This document shows, piece by piece, positions 34,091-43,022 of a DNA stretch of 64,000 bases; position 1 is the first letter of the stretch, and each line of letters starts with the position of its first letter. The notes under the pieces are model-generated. The model was not told where the DNA came from and did not search any database. It saw nothing but the letters and a program-made list of their open reading frames with translations. A program made the position numbers and the translations under genes. This stretch comes from Ruminiclostridium papyrosolvens DSM 2782 (GTDB taxonomy: Bacteria > Bacillota > Clostridia > Acetivibrionales > DSM-1351): positions 3,525,001-3,589,000 of the forward strand of contig NZ_CP119677.1 in NCBI RefSeq assembly GCF_029318685.1, in the 5' to 3' direction.

Positions 34091-34936
34091 TTATTTAGGT
34101 ATGATGGGAACCCATAATTCATCTTTAGGGTTATGATCAGGTGCATAAAAGCACTCAATGCATGGAAGATTAGCAAGTTCATAGCCTGAAGTCGGAATCC
34201 ATTCTGTATATAAACGTTTCCAAGCTTCCACAGTATTTGGGAACACCGCCCATGTACTCGGTGGAATTACAATAGCCTCCATTCCTTCTTTAACCTCTCC
34301 ATCGTACCTTACTCCCATAAAGTAATCAAATTCTTCATGGTTTATGGTTGCCTGCTTTCCACAAATTCCCAATATACTTTCCAGTTTACATTTTGGGTTT
34401 TCCCAAGACATATCAACAAGTGTCTGAACAAAACCCTCCTTCACAGCTTCTTCCCAAAGAGCAGGGATTATTTCAAACCCTCTCCTTGTTTCAACAGTTT
34501 TCTTTTTACCAATAATCCTTAATTCAAAATCCAAATTTTCAATCCTATACTCCATCTCGGTTTCTCCTTTAATAGATATTTGAAAGGATATTCGAGGAAA
34601 GGCCTTTAACTGTACCCCCTTATCACGAGCATTGGACGGATTTATCCCATGTAGCTTTTGAAAAGCCCGTGAAAACGAGTCCGCAGAGTCATATCCGTAT
34701 TTTACGGCTACGTCAATAATGCGAATATCACTTCTTTGAATTTCAAACGCAGCAAGGGTTAACCTCCTTCGCCTGATATATTCCGACAGGGAAACATCCG
34801 TAATAGACGAAAACATCCTTGAAAAGTGATACTCCGAACAACATGCAGCTTGAGATACCTTCGAATAATCTATCTCACCCTCAAGATTACTTTCTATGTA
34901 ATCCAATGCTTTGTTAATTCTATTTAGCCAATCCAT
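34091..34936 (-). CDS. AraC-family regulator with GyrI-like ligand domain (paralogue 2)
   Basis: 281 aa. Helix-turn-helices SKVSQAACCSEYHFSRMFS and IDVAVKYGYDSADSFSRAFQ, then a GyrI-like domain starting MEYRIENLDFELRIIGKKK. The protein matches the 31140-32012 regulator along its length, so the two came from a duplication. Starts with ATG behind AGGGGAG. The upstream palindrome at 34985-35012 suggests autoregulation. No drug-modifying gene is adjacent on its own transcript, so the target is unknown. Confidence 0.88.
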   Translation of the reverse strand: MDWLNRINKALDYIESNLEGEIDYSKVSQAACCSEYHFSRMFSSITDVSLSEYIRRRRLTLAAFEIQRSDIRIIDVAVKYGYDSADSFSRAFQKLHGINPSNARDKGVQLKAFPRISFQISIKGETEMEYRIENLDFELRIIGKKKTVETRRGFEIIPALWEEAVKEGFVQTLVDMSWENPKCKLESILGICGKQATINHEEFDYFMGVRYDGEVKEGMEAIVIPPSTWAVFPNTVEAWKRLYTEWIPTSGYELANLPCIECFYAPDHNPKDELWVPIIPK

Positions 34937-34984
34937 TTGCTCTCCCCTTTCTATATCAATTTTATACAGGATGAAAAAATACTG

Positions 34985-35012
34985 CCCGACATTTCTTGTA
35001 CGAAGATGTCGG
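34985..35012 (-). promoter_or_regulatory. Putative autoregulatory palindrome of AraC/GyrI regulator 2
   Basis: CCCGACAT and ATGTCGGG are perfect arms around a GTACG-containing loop, 50 bp ahead of the start codon and upstream of a TATAAA-like -10 on the minus strand. Confidence 0.55.
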
Positions 35013-35050
35013 GTAAAATTTTATTTGTTTTACCATTTTAACATATAAAA

Positions 35051-35087
35051 CCCCCTTAACCGAAAATATAATTTCCAGCTAAGGAGG
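35051..35087 (-). terminator. Terminator of the GH31/ABC importer operon
   Basis: On the minus strand CCTCCTTA pairs with TAAGGGGG (one G-T pair) across about 20 nt, followed by TTTTAT, 18 bp after the GH31 stop. Confidence 0.65.
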
Positions 35088-35104
35088 TAAAATATATCGC
35101 TGAT

Positions 35105-37108
35105 TTATTTTATTCCATACTGCTTCTGAATTGATTCAAACAGACTTGCATACTTGGAATTCTTTTTATAAAATGCAGGTGTGAAGCCCATTCCTGCCTC
35201 CACTGTAACTGTTCCGCCCTCATACTCCTTACCTGTCCAAAGGTGAACCCACTGGTCATTTGGAAGATAAACCTCCCATTCCCGTGCATCAGGCAAATAT
35301 ACAGGTGCAATCAACATATCTTCTCCGAATAAATATTCGGTTTGAATATCATATGTTTTTTCATCATTTTCATAATGTAAGAACAGTGGCCTTTGTACAG
35401 GTAGTCCTGAAGCTGCATTAATACTTACAAGACTCTTTATATATGGTGCCAGCATAGTATAGATTTCCGTCAGTCTCGCAAACTGCTCCAAAGTATCTGC
35501 ATCATCATAATACTGGAAGTTTTCCTCAGGCCTGTTTCCTTCATGAGTTCTCATTACAGGAGTAAATACAGCCATTTCAGCCCATCTTAAAAATACTTCC
35601 TTTGTCCTGCAATTATTAAACAGGGAGGTATAACCGCCGATATCACTATGATGCAGGCCACATCCGCTCATTGCAGCACTGAGTGCACCGCAGATTACAG
35701 TAACCAGACCATCGTGCATTGAGAAATCCACACTTTGATCCCCTGCCCACAGCAGTGTACAGTATTTTTGAGAACCGGCTCCTCCTGCTCTCATAAAGTA
35801 TACTATTTCCCCAAGCTTTCCTGTTTCTACAAGAGCTTCGTAGTTGCATTTTGCCCAAAGGACAGGCCAGTGATTGTGTTCTATCATCGCCGGAGAGCCA
35901 TTGTATAACTGTAAATCTGTAGGTAGGTATTCCCCGAAATCAGCCATCCAACCATCTATTCCAAATTCAATAATATGTTTTTTTATCAGCTCTTTAAACC
36001 ATTCATAAGCCTTGGGATTTGTAAAATCTACAACACCGCAGTCAAACTCTCCAAAATCCACAAGATAATCATTTCCGTCAAGAGACTTAGCGAAATATCC
36101 CTTTTCCTTGCCTTCCTTATACAAATCTCCCTCTTTTACAAGGTACGGGTTGTTATAAGCAAGGAATCTGATATTTTTTGCTTTATATTCCTTAATTTTT
36201 TCAGGCAACTCAGGATACATTTCCTGATTCCACTTCCAGTTCCAGTTAAGGCGCTTACCAAATGAAGTGATTCTCTTTCCCGCCCAATCCTGACACCAGA
36301 CACCTGAGACTTTAATCCCATTTCTAAGAGAACGGTCAACAAGAGCGAAAGAGCGTTCTGTGCCTCCTTGAAGCCCAAGGATTGCCCCATTATATATCCA
36401 GTCAGGCAATTCTACCTGTCTTCCAAGAAATCCGGTGAGCTTTTCAAGCAACTCAATATAGGTAGGTGCGGCTTCAATCCTAATCTGCTTTGGCACTTCC
36501 CATATTTGCAATTCATGAAAAGCTTTGTTTTTGAAGTTAAAATCCGCATAAGCAGTTGAATCAACATGGAGGTAATAGTGTTTGGTTGATACGTAAGTAG
36601 GCTGAGGATAATTAGTATTGTAATAGTCTCCTCCGGCTTTATTCTCCACATCAGACCTCCAGGTTACATAGGTAGTTTTATCCCTGCCCACACCCGGCTC
36701 CGACGTCCAGAGCGGAAAATTTCTCCCTCGCAGATTAAAATAGGACATCTGCTCTCCGCAACCGAAACATTTTTCGTTTTCATCGGCATCTATTCTAATC
36801 CAAAATCTGTTGATTTTATCATCTTTCTTTTCAAAGTCCATCAAGAACCTATTATCTTCGATTTTAATATTAGCCGTTAATTTATTTTCAAAATTTAATG
36901 AATATCCATTGTTAATTTTTTGTATAGTAAAACTCTTTAATGGATATCTTTCAATTACATAATCCTTGATATCAAAGTTTCCTCTATACATCTCCACAGT
37001 TTCATTGCCATACCCTATATAAATAGACGGATTTTCTGCCGTGTGATGAATAATACATTTATCCTGATATAATAGCTTAAAGCCATCATTTAGTTTAACT
37101 AGTTCCAT
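35105..37108 (-). CDS. GH31 sulfoquinovosidase (YihQ/SftG-type)
   Basis: 667 aa from ATG 37108 (GGAGGAGAAATA before it; the longer frame from 37144 lacks a site). Closely resembles E. coli YihQ from memory: VWCQDWAGKRITSFGKR then LNWNWKW near residue 272. The Gln, and the Arg and Trp 13 and 16 residues later, match the sulfonate-binding Gln288/Arg301/Trp304 of YihQ. The nucleophile Asp is in GWMADFGEYLP (about 386), the acid/base Asp in WAGDQSVD (about 455), and HHSDIGGYT carries the Tyr508 equivalent. No signal peptide, so it cleaves imported sulfoquinovosides (such as sulfoquinovosyl glycerol) in the cytoplasm. Last gene of the ABC importer operon. An ordinary alpha-glucosidase is unlikely given these residues. 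Confidence 0.88.
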   Translation of the reverse strand: MELVKLNDGFKLLYQDKCIIHHTAENPSIYIGYGNETVEMYRGNFDIKDYVIERYPLKSFTIQKINNGYSLNFENKLTANIKIEDNRFLMDFEKKDDKINRFWIRIDADENEKCFGCGEQMSYFNLRGRNFPLWTSEPGVGRDKTTYVTWRSDVENKAGGDYYNTNYPQPTYVSTKHYYLHVDSTAYADFNFKNKAFHELQIWEVPKQIRIEAAPTYIELLEKLTGFLGRQVELPDWIYNGAILGLQGGTERSFALVDRSLRNGIKVSGVWCQDWAGKRITSFGKRLNWNWKWNQEMYPELPEKIKEYKAKNIRFLAYNNPYLVKEGDLYKEGKEKGYFAKSLDGNDYLVDFGEFDCGVVDFTNPKAYEWFKELIKKHIIEFGIDGWMADFGEYLPTDLQLYNGSPAMIEHNHWPVLWAKCNYEALVETGKLGEIVYFMRAGGAGSQKYCTLLWAGDQSVDFSMHDGLVTVICGALSAAMSGCGLHHSDIGGYTSLFNNCRTKEVFLRWAEMAVFTPVMRTHEGNRPEENFQYYDDADTLEQFARLTEIYTMLAPYIKSLVSINAASGLPVQRPLFLHYENDEKTYDIQTEYLFGEDMLIAPVYLPDAREWEVYLPNDQWVHLWTGKEYEGGTVTVEAGMGFTPAFYKKNSKYASLFESIQKQYGIK

Positions 37109-37148
37109 TATTTCTCCTCCAGGCATATTTTTCGCGAAAATCAAAGTA

Positions 37149-38018
37149 TTAACCCTTTACAGCACCACTTGTCAAACCCGATATAACCTGTTTCTGGAAT
37201 AACATGTATCCAATAATACTAGGAGCTATACTGATAATAATTGCAGCGTACATAGAAACGTAATCTGTAGTAAACTGGTTTGTAAAATATCTGATACCTA
37301 TCTGTATAGTTTTTGTAACCGGTGATGAAGTAAGAAGATTCGCATATACGAATTCATTCCAACAGGTTATAAATTCAAAAGTTGCCGCTGTTACCAAACC
37401 TGTTTTAGTTAATGGTAAAATCATTTTAAAGAATCTTCCGTAAAATCCGCTTCCGTCAATATAAGCGGCTTCTTCTATTTCAGCAGGGAAGCTGGCCATA
37501 AACCCACGAATAATAAAGGTTGAAATAGGTAATCCGATTGCAGCGTAAAGAATAATTAATGCACCTAAAGAATCTACCAGACCCATTTTACTGAATATTG
37601 AAAAATAAGGAACCATAAGTGCATTAAGAGGAACAAGTACACCTACTGAGAATAATGTAAATATGACTTCTCTACCTTTAAACTTGAAACGAGATAAACA
37701 GTATGAAAGCATAGCGGCAATCAGAACGTTTATCACTGTAGCTGTTACAGCAACAATAACAGAGTTTGAAATCATTCTGCCTAGATTTGCTTGTTGAAAT
37801 GCATTTACATAGTTCTGCCATTGTGGTACCGCAGGTAAGGAAAATGGATTATCGAAATATTCCGCATTAGTTTTCAATGATGTAATAAACAGCCATAATA
37901 GTGGAAACAATGTATATACTGCAAAAAATATGATTAAAACCCATTTAAAAAACGATGTTAAGTAATCTTTGATGTTCTTTTTATCTCTTACAATTGACTG
38001 AGTAGTTTTCGCTGACAT
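37149..38018 (-). CDS. Sugar ABC transporter permease, MalG type
   Basis: 289 aa with six predicted membrane helices; the EAA loop EIEEAAYIDGSGFYGRFFKMILP contacts the ATPase. Second permease of a CUT1-type importer, 12 bp after the MalF-like gene and 40 bp before the GH31 gene. No ATPase gene is present, so a shared MsiK-like ATPase elsewhere must power it. Likely imports a sulfoquinovoside, judged from the linked hydrolase. Confidence 0.9.
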   Translation of the reverse strand: MSAKTTQSIVRDKKNIKDYLTSFFKWVLIIFFAVYTLFPLLWLFITSLKTNAEYFDNPFSLPAVPQWQNYVNAFQQANLGRMISNSVIVAVTATVINVLIAAMLSYCLSRFKFKGREVIFTLFSVGVLVPLNALMVPYFSIFSKMGLVDSLGALIILYAAIGLPISTFIIRGFMASFPAEIEEAAYIDGSGFYGRFFKMILPLTKTGLVTAATFEFITCWNEFVYANLLTSSPVTKTIQIGIRYFTNQFTTDYVSMYAAIIISIAPSIIGYMLFQKQVISGLTSGAVKG

Positions 38019-38030
38019 ATTTCTCCTCCT

Positions 38031-38903
38031 TTACTCCTTATTTAATTTAGCAAATACACCACGAATGAGTAAGATAACAAAGGCTCCTGTTAATATAAGC
38101 ATAACGCTGGAAGCATTTGCTCCACCATAGTTATTTGTTTTCATCTGATTGTACAGATAAAGTACAAGCACGGAAGTTCTGTTTGCAGGTCCTCCATTTG
38201 TTAACAGATATACCTGTTCAAACGTTCTTAATCCGAAAATCATAGCCAATGTTACACAAGTCTGAAATGAACCTTTGATTAAAGGTATTGTGATATGAAT
38301 ATGTTGTCTTATTCCGTCAGCACCATCAATTTGGGCCGCTTCATAATAGCTTTCATCAATATTGGTTATATCCGCCAACATTATAACCATATAATAGCCG
38401 ATGTAAAATACCCAATAAATCAGCATACACGGAAAAGCAGTTTTTACTGTACCAAGCCAGTTTGTTGCATATTCACCAAGACCTATGGCTCTCAGCAAAC
38501 CGTTAATCAAACCGAATTCGCTGTTGTACATTGCTGCCCATAACATGGCGAGAGCAATTCCCGAAATAACCTGTGGCAAAAAGTACACTGTTCTGAAAAA
38601 TTGCCAACCTCTTGGTTTCTTTGATAATATTAATGCCATAAGCATTGCGAGAGGAACCTGCACGCCTCCGGCAACTACAGCCCACAGAACATTGTTTTTT
38701 ACACTGCGCCAAAATACTTTATCACTAAAAATATCCCTATAGTTATATAACCCTTTAAATATAGGAGATGTAATCCCGTTCCACTCAAAAAGACTGGTTA
38801 TTGATACATAGCCTACCGGTATAATAAAGAATAATGTAAATAGTGCAAGTCCCGGCAATATAAAGATGCAGATGTTTTTTATGTCATGTTTTTTAACTTC
38901 CAT
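38031..38903 (-). CDS. Sugar ABC transporter permease, MalF type
   Basis: 290 aa; ATG 38903 is preceded by GGAGGCAGGAGCG, whereas the longer frame start at 38930 is not. Six helices, EAA loop YYEAAQIDGADGIRQHIHITIP. Partner of the MalG-like permease. Separated from the binding-protein gene by a stable stem-loop. Confidence 0.9.
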   Translation of the reverse strand: MEVKKHDIKNICIFILPGLALFTLFFIIPVGYVSITSLFEWNGITSPIFKGLYNYRDIFSDKVFWRSVKNNVLWAVVAGGVQVPLAMLMALILSKKPRGWQFFRTVYFLPQVISGIALAMLWAAMYNSEFGLINGLLRAIGLGEYATNWLGTVKTAFPCMLIYWVFYIGYYMVIMLADITNIDESYYEAAQIDGADGIRQHIHITIPLIKGSFQTCVTLAMIFGLRTFEQVYLLTNGGPANRTSVLVLYLYNQMKTNNYGGANASSVMLILTGAFVILLIRGVFAKLNKE

Positions 38904-38957
38904 CGCTCCTGCCTCCATCATCCGAACCAACTCAAAATAATATAGTCGTTATTTTTA

Positions 38958-38985
38958 CTTTGGCAGGCTGTAAAGCCTGCCAAAG
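38958..38985 (-). other. Intra-operon stem-loop between binding protein and permease genes
   Basis: CTTTGGCAGGC and GCCTGCCAAAG are perfect 11-bp arms around a 6-nt loop. Such a hairpin after the binding-protein gene commonly protects its mRNA or partly terminates transcription, so more binding protein than permease is made. Confidence 0.7.
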
Positions 38986-39018
38986 CACTTCAATTTTTTG
39001 TATTGATTATAGTATTAT

Positions 39019-40335
39019 TTATTTTGCAGCTTTTTTTAATTCTGCAACAAACTGCTCTGGAGTATATTCTCCAAGAATAAGACCTTCAAGTGCTGGTGGG
39101 AATGCTGTTACTACCTTTGTAGGCATTGCAGACTCAAATGTTCCTATCATATATGGAGCAGCAGTACTTTGTTCAATCATTGTAGCCTGAAGCTTTTCTG
39201 TTTGATCAGTAATCTTAGACTTGATAGTAAATATTGAACCTGATGAATTTGACAATTCAGTCACTCTGTCAACATCACAAATATATTTTAAGAACTTAAC
39301 TATTGCTTCTTCTTTTGCAGGATTGTCCTGCTTAGCAGCAGCTATGTAAGCCTGAACTGCATTTACGTATGCTCCTGACTTACCGCCATTGTAGCCTAAA
39401 CCTGCACTGATAGCCAGATTGTCATATAAGCCCTGAACACCTTCTTTTTTAATTCTGGATAAAATCCATGATCCGTTTGTATATATTGCTGATCTTTCAT
39501 TAAAGAAATGTCCGTTTACAACTGTAGCATCAGCTCCAAGTGCATCAGGAGAAGTGTAAGTAAACATCTTTTGCATTATCTTTGCAGCTTCTACAAATGC
39601 AGGATCATCCAGTCCTTTTTGATAAACATCAGGTCCTCCTGCTGCTGCGAGCGCATATGAATACCAGAGCATTGAAGTCCATGCGTTTTTATTTGTCATC
39701 TGTGCAGTTGGGAATATCTTTTTAGCTTTTAGTGCATCACAGACTTTCCACAACTCTTCGTAAGTAGTAGGAACATTACTTATTCCCACGCTGTTTAATA
39801 ATTTCTTATTAAACATTATTGCAATAACCGCATTCTCATATGGGAGTGCAAAGTTTTTGCCCTTGTACTGAGATGTCTTAATTACACCTTCTGCAAATTT
39901 ATCAGCCCATTCCTTATCAGCCAAGTAGGAAGTGAGATCCATTAACTTACCTGATTCAGAATACAACTGTAGGTCTGCGCTTGATTTGAAGGTAAAAATA
40001 TCAGGTGCATTACCAGTTGATATCATAGCCCTAATCTTATCTTCATAAGCATCATAATCTGTGTATTCTTCAATTTTTACTTCGATTTTAGATTCATTTT
40101 CCTTGTTGAATGAATTAACCATCTGACCAAAAACTTTTGCTTTTCCGTCTGTTCCAACCCAAATACTAGGGAAAGTGATTACAACCTTTTCAGTACCTGT
40201 ACTTTTCCCGTTTGTTGAATTAGAGGTTGAATTTGTCGACTGGCTTACATCTGATTTACCACATGCTGCAAAAATCGCCATTGTCATTGAAAGAACTACC
40301 ATTAATGCCATAATACGTTTGATAATCTTCCCCAT
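39019..40335 (-). CDS. Sugar ABC transporter substrate-binding lipoprotein
   Basis: 438 aa. Lipobox after MALMVVLSMTMAIFAAC, then a Ser/Thr/Asn linker. The mature part is an extracellular solute-binding protein family 1 (CUT1) with VVITFPSIWVGTDGKAKVFG, PDIFTFKSSADL and the ISAGLGYNGGKSGAYVN stretch. It captures the sugar outside the membrane and delivers it to the permeases. First gene of the operon binding protein-permease-permease-GH31; the ligand is inferred to be sulfoquinovose or its glycoside. Confidence 0.92.
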   Translation of the reverse strand: MGKIIKRIMALMVVLSMTMAIFAACGKSDVSQSTNSTSNSTNGKSTGTEKVVITFPSIWVGTDGKAKVFGQMVNSFNKENESKIEVKIEEYTDYDAYEDKIRAMISTGNAPDIFTFKSSADLQLYSESGKLMDLTSYLADKEWADKFAEGVIKTSQYKGKNFALPYENAVIAIMFNKKLLNSVGISNVPTTYEELWKVCDALKAKKIFPTAQMTNKNAWTSMLWYSYALAAAGGPDVYQKGLDDPAFVEAAKIMQKMFTYTSPDALGADATVVNGHFFNERSAIYTNGSWILSRIKKEGVQGLYDNLAISAGLGYNGGKSGAYVNAVQAYIAAAKQDNPAKEEAIVKFLKYICDVDRVTELSNSSGSIFTIKSKITDQTEKLQATMIEQSTAAPYMIGTFESAMPTKVVTAFPPALEGLILGEYTPEQFVAELKKAAK

Positions 40336-40962
40336 AATTGTTAACCTTCTTTCTCATATTATTTTACCAAATAAAAATTTTACCCTGCTGTATGGATTTT
40401 AACATTGGGCACAAGCTATATTTTTAGGCATTTATACCAATTCTTCAATAAATTAAAACCTTTAATTTATTGAAGAAAAAAATAAAACTTGTCGGTGGCT
40501 ATCCAGTCATTAAGTAACCCTTGGGTTCGTTATGTTACTAACAACTATACATATTCACCAAAAACATTAGTTTACAATGGCAATTATATATCATATATGA
40601 TAAAAAGTAAACAGTTATTTTATATTTTTCGACTTAATAATACATTTAATAAATTTCACATTTTGTACGGTAAAATTATTTGTTTAAATATTTTAATTAT
40701 GTCGCACTTCTTTAAGTATCTCAGTATTAATTGGCCTAATACGGGTACTCATGCAGCCATAGTATTTTAAGTCCAACGGATTGAAAGATTTTGATTACTA
40801 TGATATTCTTAAATAAAGTTCTGCATAATATATTTTCTGGCTTTTTTATTAACACTTATAATTAATTTCTCTTTTACGATATTAATTACGAGATATATTT
40901 CCATATATTGTGTAGACAGCTTTATATTTTTTTGTAATATATTATATTTATAAGGAGACTCT
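40336..40962. other. 627-bp divergent regulatory region of the sulfoquinovose locus
   Basis: Very AT-rich. It contains the palindrome at 40441-40477, and promoter elements are expected at both ends: on the plus side a TAGACA-N17-AATATA-like pair just before AAGGAG and the ATG at 40963. The open frame 40489-40770 has no ribosome site and atypical composition, so it was not called as a gene. Confidence 0.6.
40441..40477. promoter_or_regulatory. 37-bp perfect palindrome, operator candidate for the ROK regulator
   Basis: Arms of 17 bp (TTCTTCAATAAATTAAA and its complement) around ACC, about 105 bp upstream of the binding-protein start. No T-run follows on the plus strand and none is clear on the minus strand, which favours an operator over a terminator. 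Confidence 0.5.
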
Positions 40963-41628
40963 ATGATAAACTATTTAAAACAATTAAATCCTGCTCTGCA
41001 AATAAAAAGTATATTAGATGAAGCTTTTTTAAAGTATGGAAAAGTACTTGACCAATATGACTTTTCCCAATGTATTGAAATTACCAAAACCAAAGGTATT
41101 CCCGATTCCGGTAATGTGTATGTTGCAAGTGACGATGAACTAATGAGCACAGCTATTGCAAAAGAGCTTAGTAATAGGTTTTATGGTAACATGCCTATTC
41201 AGATAGGATATTGCAACGGTAACAGTACTATGCTCAACGCTCTGGAATACCACAAAGGCTCTGAGATAGATGTAGCTGTAACAGATTTGGTACTTATTTT
41301 AGCAGATATAAGAGATATTAAGCATAATCAACTGCCAAGTACATCAACTGAGATTTTCTTTGTTCCACAAGGAACTGCTGTTGAACTATATGGTACTACA
41401 CTGCATTTTGCCCCCTGTAAAGTATCAGATAATGGGTTTATGAGTATAATAGTACTTCCTGAGGGAACTAATCAGCCACTCCCATCTATTCCGTCCCCCA
41501 TATGTGAAGAGGATAAGCTTTTATGGATGCAGAACAAATGGTTAATTGCCCACAAGGATAGTATTCCGGCATCTAAAGGAGCATGTGTAGGAATAACAGG
41601 TGAAAATATTGAAATAAAATACAAATAA
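40963..41628 (+). CDS. DUF4867 protein, candidate sulfoquinovose isomerase
   Basis: 221 aa, ATG behind AAGGAG. Cupin-like beta-rich protein: VYVASDDELMS, IQIGYCNGNSTMLNALEYHK, GSEIDVAVTDLVLILADIRD, FFVPQGTAVELYGTTLHFAP. The TLHFAPCKV part and the LEYHKGSE His/Glu pair look like metal-binding cupin residues. I recall that DUF4867 proteins have been assigned as the sulfoquinovose-to-sulfofructose isomerase in Firmicutes sulfoglycolysis clusters; this should be checked. Divergent from the importer/GH31 operon and followed by the ROK regulator gene, a good context for that role. It might be any aldose isomerase. Confidence 0.7.
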   Translation: MINYLKQLNPALQIKSILDEAFLKYGKVLDQYDFSQCIEITKTKGIPDSGNVYVASDDELMSTAIAKELSNRFYGNMPIQIGYCNGNSTMLNALEYHKGSEIDVAVTDLVLILADIRDIKHNQLPSTSTEIFFVPQGTAVELYGTTLHFAPCKVSDNGFMSIIVLPEGTNQPLPSIPSPICEEDKLLWMQNKWLIAHKDSIPASKGACVGITGENIEIKYK

Positions 41629-41658
41629 TTTTAAGATAACATAATCTAAGGAAAAGAA

Positions 41659-42897
41659 GTGAGAACTATGGATCAATCCGCAAATGGAATTAACATGCTG
41701 GGAGTTAAGATAAAAAACAGGAGTTCAATTTTATATTTGATTTACCGTTCAGGTGGTATCTCCAGAAAGGAGATAGCCAATAAGCTTAATTTGACTCCGG
41801 CTGCAATTACTCTGATTACAACTGACTTGATTAACGAAGGAATCCTTGTTGAATCTGCAGTGGAACAAAATAACAATCGTAAGGGACGTAAAGAAATCCT
41901 TTTAGATATAAACAGAAAAAAATATGCAACTATCGGTATCTATATAAGTACTAATAAATTTCAGATACTATGTATGGACTTGAATAATATTGTTATTTTT
42001 GAAGATACAGTATTTACAGCTGATTGTCACAAGAAATCCTCAGCCATATTAGATAAGGTATGTACAATTTTGGAGCATAACCTTATTTATTATGATATAG
42101 TCAGAACGAGAACTATTCTGGGTGTCGGTGTAAGTGTTAAGGGTATTGTAAATTCCAGAGCCGGAGTGAGCATTAATTCTTATAACGTCTGGGAGGATAA
42201 TGTTAATGTTGTTGAATATATTCAGAAAAGAATGAAGGTTCCCGCAATATTAACAAACAATATCTGTTCTCTGGCACATGGAGAAAGTTTTTTTGCAAAC
42301 ATGGAGCATCCCAAGGATATGCTGTTTATAAAATACGGCCCCGGTGTGGGAGCAGCCAGAGTATTTTATCAGGACACATTAAGTGTTTATGATTTCAATG
42401 CAATTCAACTGGGTCATACTATCGCAGACCCCAACGGTGCAATATGTGAATGCGGTAACCGAGGTTGTCTTGAAACCATCGCCGGATACGATGCTATCGA
42501 AAGAAATGCCGCCAATATATTATCAAACAAGCTGACGCCATATCTCTTCTCATACACAGACGGAAACACAGAAAATATAAATATAAAAAATATAATAAAA
42601 GCATACTATGATGGAGATAAATTGATAGAGGACATTCTTGACAGGTCTATTTATTTTCTGTCTATTGCAATAAAAAATGCAATGTGCTTGTTTGACCCAA
42701 AATCAATAATTTTGTACGGCGAACTTTTTGAAAACGAAAAATTCCGAAAGAATCTGTATATACATTTATCAAATTACTCAGGTTATGAAAAAGTAACCTT
42801 CAGCAGCTTCAATCTGCAATTGGAAACTCAAGGGCCTGCTTCAACCATAATAAACTTTTTCTTTGAAAACGGCGGCTTAATAGATACAAAGGATTAA
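41659..42897 (+). CDS. ROK-family transcriptional regulator
   Basis: 412 aa (GTG 41659 with AAGGA upstream; ATG 41668 is an alternative). N-terminal winged HTH: SGGISRKEIANKLNLTPAAI, then a ROK sugar-binding/kinase-like domain with the zinc motif CECGNRGCLE near residue 270. DNA-binding ROK proteins (XylR/NagC type) usually repress sugar genes and are released by the sugar or its product. Co-transcribed with the DUF4867 gene and facing the importer operon, so it is the likely local regulator of sulfoquinovose genes. It ends at a strong terminator. Confidence 0.88.
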   Translation: MRTMDQSANGINMLGVKIKNRSSILYLIYRSGGISRKEIANKLNLTPAAITLITTDLINEGILVESAVEQNNNRKGRKEILLDINRKKYATIGIYISTNKFQILCMDLNNIVIFEDTVFTADCHKKSSAILDKVCTILEHNLIYYDIVRTRTILGVGVSVKGIVNSRAGVSINSYNVWEDNVNVVEYIQKRMKVPAILTNNICSLAHGESFFANMEHPKDMLFIKYGPGVGAARVFYQDTLSVYDFNAIQLGHTIADPNGAICECGNRGCLETIAGYDAIERNAANILSNKLTPYLFSYTDGNTENINIKNIIKAYYDGDKLIEDILDRSIYFLSIAIKNAMCLFDPKSIILYGELFENEKFRKNLYIHLSNYSGYEKVTFSSFNLQLETQGPASTIINFFFENGGLIDTKD

Positions 42898-42915
42898 ATT
42901 ATATTTTGCATAACT

Positions 42916-42937
42916 TGCGGGTTCTTCAGAACCCGCA
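42916..42937 (+). terminator. Terminator after the ROK gene
   Basis: TGCGGGTTCT and AGAACCCGCA form a perfect 10-bp stem with a 2-nt loop, followed by TTTATTATTTT. Confidence 0.85.
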
Positions 42938-42964
42938 TTTATTATTTTAATGGCAAAAAAATAA

Positions 42965-43003
42965 CTGATGCACAGTGAATATAATTTATTCTCTGTACAT
43001 CAG
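42965..43003 (-). terminator. Terminator of the sulfoglycolysis operon
   Basis: On the minus strand CTGATG-ACAG pairs with CTGT-CATCAG around an AT loop, followed by TTATTTTTTT, 20 bp after the EamA stop. Confidence 0.7.
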
Positions 43004-43022
43004 TCTCTATACCTTAATCAGT

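Noticed and set aside
40480-40560. Possible riboswitch-like sequence (GGTGGCTATCC...CCCTTGGG)
   Set aside because: It does not show the GEMM core (GACGCAAA, GGCAAAC) on either strand and no consistent stem set could be drawn.
40489-40770. 93-codon plus-strand open frame in the importer/DUF4867 intergenic region
   Set aside because: No ribosome site, no recognisable motif and AT-driven composition; treated as non-coding.
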